Shown piece by piece: positions 56,582 to 64,000 of a stretch of DNA of 64,000 nt. The notes under the pieces are model-generated. The model did no database searches, was not told the DNA's origin, and was given only the letters and a program-made list of their open reading frames with translations. The stretch spans positions 1 to 64,000 of the forward strand of contig JARVKI010000089.1 in assembly GCA_036674765.1 (NCBI GenBank). The letters are read 5' to 3'. This DNA comes from Seiridium cupressi (taxonomy: Eukaryota > Ascomycota > Sordariomycetes > Amphisphaeriales > Sporocadaceae). Both the position numbers and the translations under genes were made by a program. How positions within the stretch are numbered: position 1 is the stretch's first letter; each line of letters starts with the position of its first letter.

Positions 56582-57730
56582 ATGTCCCCTGTAGAGTTAC
56601 CCACGTGTTTGCAACTTCTTTGCGTATGGGAGAAATTTGCCCACCGTCCCGCGAATCTGTCAACGCCTAACTCATCTTCATCTAACATCGACTGGGCCTC
56701 ACAAAAGACTCATGGAGACGTACCAGATCCACGGGTGGACTTTTGTACTACGATCGTTGCGGCCCCTGATAACAGTAGCTTCAATATCTACATGTACGGA
56801 GGTTAGTATGTACAACAATAAATAAAGGAATGCACACTGAATACCAAGTTCAGGATGGGACCCGACACAGAACCAAGCTTCGGATGAAGTTTGGGTTCTC
56901 AGTGTCCCGTCGTTTATTTGGATCAAGGTAAGTGCTGACAATTGATTGACTCTCTCATGAGAATAGCACGAAATTGACACATCTGGAATTGCATAGGTAT
57001 ACGAAGGGAGCCTTCCGAGATTTGGTCACACATGTCACCTTGTTGGAGGCCGCCAGATGATCACTATCGGTAAAACTAACCTGACAAACTACCCAGCCAA
57101 TTGCGACTGGGAGTGGATGTCAGTCGCCATCCTGGGCCTTACTGAAATGGCATGGGGTAGTATATACGACAGTGACAAACTACCCTATCAAGTTAACCAC
57201 CAAATCTCAACACTTGTTGGAGGTGGGAGTGACGGAGCGCCGACAAAACTCCTTCCGGACGGGGGTTGGACATCTTCGGCAGTGGCGCAGCTCTTCACGG
57301 GGACACGAACGAGAGCGCGCCGTACTCGCTCTCAAGTGTCATCAGCTCCTCCAATCCCTCCACGGGAAGTGACTCCGGGGTAAATGTTGGTGTCATTGTA
57401 GGCGGGACGGTGGGCGGGGTCGTGCTCGTTGCGCTGCTCGGGCTGCAACTATGGTGGCTATGCCGGCGCCGCCGACAACGATAGAGAACAGCAGCTCCCG
57501 GAGAGCCCAAACCGGCTCCGGCGATGGAGCATCAACAGCATCGTGAAGAAGTCGCAGGAGAACCAGTCATTGAGCTCCCCGTTAACGAGTATGTCTCGGA
57601 GATGCATGATCGGTCGACGTGGCTTTCCGAGCTGCTCGACAGTAGCCCTGGTGCTCCCAAAAGGCAACCGGAGTTTGTGTCGCCTAATCATTTTGAAGAC
57701 CCGGGCTCAAAGTTCAAGATTCAGTCTTAA
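56582..57730 (+). pseudogene. Kelch-repeat membrane protein gene, broken
   Basis: Exons ending 56800 (DPRVDFCTTIVAAPDNSSF then NIYMYGG), 56854-56927 (SDEVWVLSVPSFIWIK) and from 56997 (VYEGSLPRFGHTCHLVGGRQ) spell kelch blades with the MYGG turn, the following W and the HTCHLVGGRQMI blade. The C terminus has a NVGVIVGGTVGGVVLVALLGLQLW membrane span and a basic RRRRQR stop-transfer. Two faults are seen: a missing base near 57300 (LFTG segment to GDTNESAPYSL segment in another frame), and an in-frame TAG at 57482-57484 directly after the basic cluster, beyond which the cytosolic tail continues to 57730. The N-terminal blades upstream of 56582 are not recognisable. Probably a degraded copy of a fungal kelch plus single-span protein. 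Confidence 0.72.
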
Positions 57731-59279
57731 GGTCGTACATCTGATATCAGCGAAGAAGAATGCCAAACTAGATCAACGCTAGATCATAATAAATGACGAC
57801 TTATCAGCGAGAAGATTCCTCCCAACCATCGAGATAATCCCAATTGGGAGCTTTTCGCCGAGATATATCGAAACAGAGCAGATTCGACCGATGTTAAGCT
57901 GGTTTCTTTAAGGATCAGAACACTATGCGGAAAAGATGATTTGTTTCTTAGGGCGTATCACTACAGGGATAAATAGGCTCGCCATATGCGAGGCAGTAGC
58001 AGCTAAGATCGAAAGGATTGCTTATTTGCATTGGTGCTTTGCTCTAATTGCACACCACGCGCCACGACACCAAGTCTAACAGTCTAGCGCAAAGTAGGGC
58101 AATAAAAAAATAACACCAGGTCCATGAAGTTGCGGATCTTGAACCTGTCAATAGTAAAGTTTATGCGAGCGCTGCCATGCCTGTTGATTGTGCTGCAGCT
58201 TTGCTCGTTCTGACGTTTTTTTTTTCTCTTTTTTTTTCTTTTTTCTCTGTATTCCGGCCTGTGTTTGTGATGCGGCGAGGCTCACGTATTTCAACTCGGC
58301 TATGCCGGTCTAGATTTATTGCGGCTGAAGACAACTCACCTCACCCCCGCCAGCAGCCCAAAATGACAACGAAAGCCATGATTGGCTCGTCGAGCTAATG
58401 CTGCCCCCGACAGCTTGGTCACGGATTGGTTTGGCAAGAATTGGGCAAGCTTTTCATGCAGGACCTATGCGGGTTTAATTGGAATCGGTCGGTGTCCTTA
58501 AACGGATCGGGGCCTTCCGACATTCGCAAAGGCGCCGAGACTATTTCAAGGCCTGAATACCGCCAACAATCAACTCGGTGTGGTTGGGCACGAAATGACC
58601 GCGAGTGAGGGCCCTGACAAGGAGCTCATTCGATTCCAGCATTGACCACCTCGGCAGGCTTGAAGCACAAGGCTTCAGATGCAGGGGTCTCATGTCCGTG
58701 GAGACACTTCGAGCCCGGGCACTCACTCACATGTGCCAGTGAGGAGTTGATGAAAACTGTAGAGAACAATATGGGGATAATTGATACTAGATGTGACAAC
58801 ATAGCTATGGTTGGGCATATATCATAATAGTGTCCCGGGATACGTTAAACGCACCGGGGGCCCAAACTAGGAAAAAAGAGTGGGATCCAAGAGCACAAAC
58901 ATCTCACAGTTTTTGCGGGCAGCCTTGTCAAGATTTGTATTTCACGTGGTTCTAAGCCGATCGGAGCTTGGAATAGTCCTAGTTAGCGCAGTCTTGCTCT
59001 TTTTACCTAGTTTAGGCCCTTAGGGAATAACTAATATAGAATTAGTAAATTGAAATAGTTAGAAAAAAAAGTCTAATATTATTATGATTGTTTTAAAATC
59101 GGCGAGCAAATATAATTTAGATAAAAAGAACTATTATCAATTTTATTTTAGCCATTGAAATCGGATACGTCATTTTAACTGGCTTACGGGCTTTTAATCC
59201 CAGCCTCATCTTATCCTCTTTTCCAATGCTTGTCTTCCCCTCATGTGTCTACATTTGCAATTGAAATAATTACCAGACC
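57731..59279. other. Gene-poor region with AT-rich patch
   Basis: 1.5 kb without a supportable gene. 58216-58250 is a pure pyrimidine run. 59030-59160 is A+T-rich with few CpA dinucleotides, possibly an eroded repeat. The last 30 bases lead to CCATGGTG, the start of the CorA gene. Confidence 0.4.
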
Positions 59280-61484
59280 ATGGTGCTTGACGGACAGAAA
59301 ATTGAGGCGCTTCTCAACCGGCTGGACGAGCAACGGGACGCGTATCTGGAAAGCCACGATCTCGTGCATCAGCTGTTTCAAGAGACCCGCGAAACATCGC
59401 AGAGTCCCCCGCAGCTTCAGCAGACGTCGCAGGCACCGCAAACGCCCCCAGCAGCCTCGCAGCCGGACACACGATGGCGGAAGGCCTCGACGGGACTTGA
59501 TTCTCTGGTCACATCGTCTGCTTCTAGAGCAACAGGCGACAATTCGGATGACGAAGGGACTGGGGAAGACTTTTTTGCACAGACGCCTCTGGAGCCCCAG
59601 GAATACACCCACGAGGGGCTCCGTGCACATTTGACGTCGTACAACTGGTCTAAAGAGGGCCGCAAGATACTCGGTAATGTCCTCGAGGATCCTAAGTTCC
59701 TGCTTCAATCGAATCTGTTCCCTACAGCGGCGGGGACTGTACCCGACCGCAGCCACCTTAGTCATTATCAAGTCTTTGATGTTGGCGGTGATGGTGCGCC
59801 ACTGGCGGTGGAAACACACGAGCAGGAACTGCCGCCATCGAATGCGTTGCGCATTTGGCATGCCATCAAGGAAGTCAACAGACCGGCAAATGAGCGAAGG
59901 GCCGTCGGACGCATCTCCGTTATGCACGAGCTCTCGCCTGTCCTCTTCGGTGCAATTCACTACACCATGCAGAACTCTTTTGATGTCGACGAGCTCTTCA
60001 AGCACCTAGTGCAATCCGAGGGATCTTCTGCCAGTCTTCACCGAGTGTACGACGCCAACGAACGGCGCCGCCGTAGCTTCGTCTTCAACTTGGAATACTT
60101 TACCCTTTTGGGCGACAACTGTCAGCCCATGGCGTGGCAGCTTGCTGACCGACAAGAACAGCGCGGCGAGCATCACATTGCCATAACCCGTTGCAGCTCT
60201 GTCATTGCCCTGCATCTCGGTGGCAAGCCCATCAAACGGATCAAGGACCGTTCGCGCCGAGCAAACGGGAATTACGGTTCCATCTACGATCCTTTCGCAG
60301 CCTGGCAAGTGCTCAATATCCAGTGCTACCCGGATTGGCAGTGTAGTCTAGACGTGCACGACTCGACGAAGCACTACGTGAATGGCGTGGAGGCCTTCAT
60401 GGGTACCATTCTCGGCGAGTTGAAGGACGCACAGCGTCGCTTCGAAGCCATCTACCACAGGATCACCAGGCTCATTACTCCACCGCTCGACTTCATGTTC
60501 GACGAGGACGTTCGTGAAAAGCTACTGTTCGAAGATGCCGAGTTCACCTTCACACGCCGCTACTTCTGGGCAGCACAGACGCTCGGCATCGTCAATGAAT
60601 CCATCAAGGCCATGATTGATGCCTACGAGGACAATTTCACCGAGGAGGTCTGGCTCGGCACCCACAAAACGCTGTGGTTGCTTGAGGAACATGACAGCCC
60701 CCGAAATCTGTACTTCCGGAAGAAGATGTCGGTACTGCGTGAAAGGTTCAAGGTCCAGATGCGAAGCCTCGGGAAACTGATTGTCGAGATCGATGCTCGC
60801 CGCAACGAGATCAGGACGCTTCGCGAAGAGTTGTTCGTCGGCACCAGCATCCAGGAGTCACGCAAGTCTGTCGAGAACTCGGACATCACAGTGCAGCAAG
60901 GCCACAACATCAAGATCCTGACCATGGTGTCCATCTTTTTTCTGCCGCTGACCTTTGTAACATCTGTTTTTGGCATGACCAATATGCCCACAGATGAGCA
61001 GTACTGGAATTTTGGCATCGTCACGGCCTGCGTCTGCATTCCCTTCTTTGTGCTTGTTGGCTCCCTGAACTCCAACCGTGGTATGCATTTCTGGAGCCGC
61101 AAGACGCAGATCGTCTTCCACGTGGTGGCCAATTCCTTAGCATGGGTAGGCCGTGGTGGAAGACAGCGTAAAGACGATGCCTTGCCTAATGTGCTGAACG
61201 AGAGCAGAGGCAGAATCGGACCCCGCCGTATCTCTGCGAAGTCTGCCACTTCGTTGGAGGGGCGAAAGGCAGCGCGCCTGCGAAGGGGACCTGCATCTCC
61301 TGATGCCTCACGTGGCGATTTCACCGGTAAGGAACTAACAAACAGGCCAGGGATTCCCGGGAAACTGGCCGGGAATTCCGGGCCAGCTCTGCCACCCACG
61401 CGGCTTGCCAGCATGATACATCATGAGTCAAAGTGGAAACAGAGAATCCATTACAGCCTCGAGGACCCGCAAGATATTGTGTAG
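59280..61484 (+). CDS. CorA-family divalent cation transporter-like protein
   Basis: A 734-residue single-exon protein. The N-terminal half is soluble (coiled-coil start RLDEQRDAYLESHDLVHQLF, then a globular domain), and the helical stalk typical of CorA proteins lies before the membrane part. Two spans near the C terminus are ILTMVSIFFLPLTFVTSVF (about 545-563) and FGIVTACVCIPFFVLVG (about 578-596). Between them is GMTN at 565-568, the position of the GMN selectivity motif of Mg2+ channels, here with an inserted Thr. The basic, Ser/Gly-rich tail follows the second span. Fungal CorA-like proteins of this length often carry a soluble domain of unknown function. Mg2+ or other metal transport is inferred from the fold. 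Location: plasma or organelle membrane. Confidence 0.88.
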   Translation: MVLDGQKIEALLNRLDEQRDAYLESHDLVHQLFQETRETSQSPPQLQQTSQAPQTPPAASQPDTRWRKASTGLDSLVTSSASRATGDNSDDEGTGEDFFAQTPLEPQEYTHEGLRAHLTSYNWSKEGRKILGNVLEDPKFLLQSNLFPTAAGTVPDRSHLSHYQVFDVGGDGAPLAVETHEQELPPSNALRIWHAIKEVNRPANERRAVGRISVMHELSPVLFGAIHYTMQNSFDVDELFKHLVQSEGSSASLHRVYDANERRRRSFVFNLEYFTLLGDNCQPMAWQLADRQEQRGEHHIAITRCSSVIALHLGGKPIKRIKDRSRRANGNYGSIYDPFAAWQVLNIQCYPDWQCSLDVHDSTKHYVNGVEAFMGTILGELKDAQRRFEAIYHRITRLITPPLDFMFDEDVREKLLFEDAEFTFTRRYFWAAQTLGIVNESIKAMIDAYEDNFTEEVWLGTHKTLWLLEEHDSPRNLYFRKKMSVLRERFKVQMRSLGKLIVEIDARRNEIRTLREELFVGTSIQESRKSVENSDITVQQGHNIKILTMVSIFFLPLTFVTSVFGMTNMPTDEQYWNFGIVTACVCIPFFVLVGSLNSNRGMHFWSRKTQIVFHVVANSLAWVGRGGRQRKDDALPNVLNESRGRIGPRRISAKSATSLEGRKAARLRRGPASPDASRGDFTGKELTNRPGIPGKLAGNSGPALPPTRLASMIHHESKWKQRIHYSLEDPQDIV

Positions 61485-63424
61485 ATGGTTTGGGCGTGTA
61501 CGTCTCCTTACTAAGTATGTATTTGTTTGGCAAATTGTGATGTGATTAAGTTTTCTCACAAAAACGTTGGGCAGGATTGAGATATATGTAATGAACTCTC
61601 GGTATCGACACAGTATCACTGTCTGTCTACCGCATAAATATACTACAGTACGCGTCTGTTTCGCTGCGCTTAATGGATAACTTACTACAGTAACATGATA
61701 TATGGCACCTCGCTACATAGTATCTATCGGTGATGGATACCCCACACCGCCTGGCAGCATTCTGCCAGTGTGGGTCACCCAGCAGTAGATAGGTTCACCT
61801 CCAGCTCCAGCTCCTCCAGCTGGAGCTCCTCATCATCCATCCTTCAGGATCACCAATATACGTGTTTCCACCCATATTGCCCTCAATCAATCGGGGCAAC
61901 AACCATGGCTCACTTGTCTTGCGCGACTGCTCAGCTGTCTGGTTGTGGACAGCAAATAATTTCTACTAGTAGCAAGTTCACAAATGCCCCGTCTAGAGAA
62001 ACAAAATTCATGATGGGAGCGACACCAATCATGAATTATTCAAAAATCAGGCTAGTCTGATTTATGCACCAGTAGCTGGCGCAGTGAGTAGCGCTGGCTT
62101 TTCTCTTTAGATTACCCATATTTTATGGCTTAGTCGTGGCTAGTATAGCTGGTATGGGGCTAATGTGACTCGCGTATGGCGCAGTGAATGATTAGTTCTA
62201 ACTAATTATACGACATTCAGATTTTTGATGGGTCTGGTTTTGTTTGAATGGTCAGTGCTTGGATCTCTAGCCCGTTTTTACGCAGATACGGTGGATTGCG
62301 GTGGATTACAAAGCATTGCTTGCATTCAGCCCTGCGGAGTTCCCTGGAGCAGAAAGGGTATTTCTTGACTCGCCTACAACCTTCATCCCCGACTACACCA
62401 TGTCTAACAAAAACAAAGGTCTTCATATCAGTGTCATTTTGGAGCCTACGGAAGCGAAACCTCCTTGCGATGCCTTTGCATTGCCATATATCAAAAAGTA
62501 TGTGTTCAACACAGTGTATTGTAGTTGCTTGGAGAGCAACCTCGAAGCATGTGGAAGCAGTGTGGGGCGTACCAGGCACCCGCATTTCAACAATCTGGTA
62601 GATGATGCCCCCGAAAGCCTCGGTATATACCTCATGCGCATAGTTTGAAAGTGACCCGAATATATTAGGCTGCATTCTTGCCTGCGGTGTTTGAGGAGAC
62701 AGAAACTTCCCGCTGTGCTTCGGTACCCGGGGCAGCCCCGCCAGAAAATCTCCGAGATCGTATGGTTAGGGAACACCCGAGGAAGCATCGAGTTACTATA
62801 CTCGTGTGATGCTAGCACCTCCCTTAAATAATGGAACGCCTTGCCCCGTTTTTGTTCGCGACATACGCGTGCCAGACACTAAGAGGTAAACGTGTGTTAC
62901 AAGTGGATCTTGAGATTGGCAATACAGAACCTGCCTGAGAGACATAGCTGCGAGTAGTAGCCTGCGTTAATGGTTGCGCAAACCGATACTACGAAACTCA
63001 AAACGAAAGAGGTCGAATTTCAAGTCCGAGAAAAATGATAGGCAATGGGTCTTTTCAACACACGACAGACGAATAGCGTTTGTCCCGCATTTGGAAGCCT
63101 AATGTACCCCGGGATAAATTGTGGGCCGTGGAGGCAGTGTGAAGTGAAGTGGAGTCCACCTACGGGACGGAGTTTGAGATTGGTGCCCGGAGTGCCGGTA
63201 AAGGCCTGTGGTCTGCAACGAAGTCCGCAACGCAAATGAAATCAATGATCCATCGAGGCTGAGATGTAAGATGTGACGCTATTTTAAGGGAAAGCGAGTA
63301 TGCTGTGTTGATACTCATCTAGTATAAGATACCACTACCTCTGCCATAGACCTGTTGATTATTCACTCATCGCCATTCTATTCCAGTTCCAGCTAATTAT
63401 CCATTTCCAGTCGTTAATTACATA
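61485..63424. other. Gene-poor region
   Basis: 1.9 kb. A compact inverted repeat of CTCCAGCTGGAG type lies within 61800-61832. An open frame at 62301-62648 (115 codons, beginning GTG; VFLDSPTTFIPDYTM and ILEPTEAKPPCDAFALPYIK) reads smoothly and could be an exon of an unknown gene, but no usable ATG or splice sites confirm it. The last 60 bases are leader of the next gene. Confidence 0.4.
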
Positions 63425-64000
63425 ATGTTTCGCAAGCTTAACTATTTGGCCGCGACGGCCCTCTCGGCTGCTACGGTCGTTCGGAGCCAGGCATACATAC
63501 CATGCCCTCTTCTTCGAGCATATTATCCCACGCCAACGTTAGACAAGAATTCCACCATCATTCAGTCTTTTGCCGAAGAGTTTACGAGTGTCTTTGATGG
63601 GTTGGTCGCGACTGGTGGCAGTGACGACTTCGGCGCCATCACACCTAATACGACATCGTTCTCGGTAGTGTTATTTTCGGGCGCCGACTCGGCTGAGTCG
63701 GATCCCATCTTTTTCGACTATCATTACACGGCGACACTATCCGAAAGTGCAGACAACGTGACTGCGCAGACTGTCTTTCCCGTCGGAACTCTCACACAAC
63801 TTTTTACTGTATACTCGTGGCTGGTGGAGACTGGTGACGGCTCGTGGAGCTCGCCAATCACGGAGTTCCTGCCCGAGCTCAGCAATGCGACCAACAGTTC
63901 TTCAGAGTTCGACATTGGACTGTCAGTCGATTGGGAGTCTATCAGTGTCGGAAGCTTAGCATCGCACATGTCAGGTCTTGCACATGACTGTAAGTTCATG
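63425..64000 (+). CDS. Secreted beta-lactamase-like protein, partial at window end
   Basis: ATG at 63425 opens 188 codons without a stop, ending at a GTAAGT donor (exon 63425-63989); the gene continues beyond the window. Residues 1-23 are a signal peptide (MFRKLNYLAATALSAATVV). The exon resembles the N-terminal half of fungal class C beta-lactamase-like/LACTB proteins: SFSVVLFSGA, FFDYHYTATLSE, then FPVGTLTQLFTVYSWLVETG, where the family has G/A-S-x-x-K-L-F-T-V-Y. Here the catalytic Ser and Lys of SxxK are Thr122 and Gln125, so hydrolase activity is doubtful. Such proteins act as esterases, transferases or binding proteins in fungi. Several N-glycosylation sites fit secretion. The second half, with YxN and KTG/HTG boxes, is not in view. 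Confidence 0.82.
   Translation, partial: MFRKLNYLAATALSAATVVRSQAYIPCPLLRAYYPTPTLDKNSTIIQSFAEEFTSVFDGLVATGGSDDFGAITPNTTSFSVVLFSGADSAESDPIFFDYHYTATLSESADNVTAQTVFPVGTLTQLFTVYSWLVETGDGSWSSPITEFLPELSNATNSSSEFDIGLSVDWESISVGSLASHMSGLAHDCKFM

Noticed and set aside
59241..60005. 254-codon minus-strand frame
   Set aside because: Antisense to the CorA-like gene; Arg/Cys-rich and motif-free.
61800..61832. CTCCAGCTGGAG inverted repeat as an operator or origin
   Set aside because: Short low-complexity CAGCTC/GAGCTG sequence with no neighbouring gene whose control would explain it.

Overview
The window is nuclear DNA of a filamentous ascomycete (Pezizomycotina, probably Sordariomycetes; the class is inference). 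The evidence is short 48-102 nt spliceosomal introns with GTANGT donors and CTRAY branch points, Kozak-type CACCATGG starts, a homoisocitrate dehydrogenase (fungal lysine pathway), a mitochondrial ribosomal protein S8, a fungal AAAP vacuolar transporter, and an AT-rich block with the CpA/TpG depletion left by repeat-induced point mutation (RIP).

Layout. 1-840 is almost pure A+T. About 0.84-7.3 kb is a graveyard: a protein kinase relic, a possible epimerase relic, a broken DHA2-type MFS exporter, a broken gliotoxin-type thioredoxin-reductase-like flavoprotein and a shattered cytochrome P450, together looking like a dead secondary-metabolite cluster. 7.3-10.4 kb is gene-poor. 10.4-21.9 kb carries an orphan coiled-coil protein, an AVT3/AVT4-like transporter, a GPI-type wall protein, a secreted BBE-type FAD oxidase, an unknown 285-residue protein, a broken fungal transcription-factor-like gene and a small spliced SRPBCC-fold protein. 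22-24 kb is gene-poor but holds a tRNA-like unit (box A, box B, T-run). 24-31 kb looks lineage-specific: an AT-hook protein, an unknown basic protein, and a tandem pair of STAND/NACHT-like paralogues with eroded nucleotide-binding motifs. 31-45 kb is more conserved: a single-pass membrane protein, a Pro-rich protein with a conserved N-terminal domain, MRPS8, a large disordered protein and LYS12. 45-58 kb mixes intact genes (F-box protein, multi-span membrane protein, NmrA-like oxidoreductase, THN-reductase-like SDR, GH105-like hydrolase) with two broken ones (a surface protein and a kelch-repeat membrane protein). 59-61.5 kb is a CorA-family transporter, and the window ends inside a secreted beta-lactamase-like protein whose SxxK motif is not conserved.

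Apart from the dead cluster I see no operon-like metabolic unit; genes are independently transcribed on both strands. The main observations are the amount of gene decay, concentrated next to the RIP block, and the two STAND-like paralogues that share exon-1 length and intron phase but lack canonical Walker A/B residues. No CRISPR, rRNA or bacterial-type element is present. Splice models were inferred by eye from frame, GT-AG sites and remembered family patterns; no search was run.
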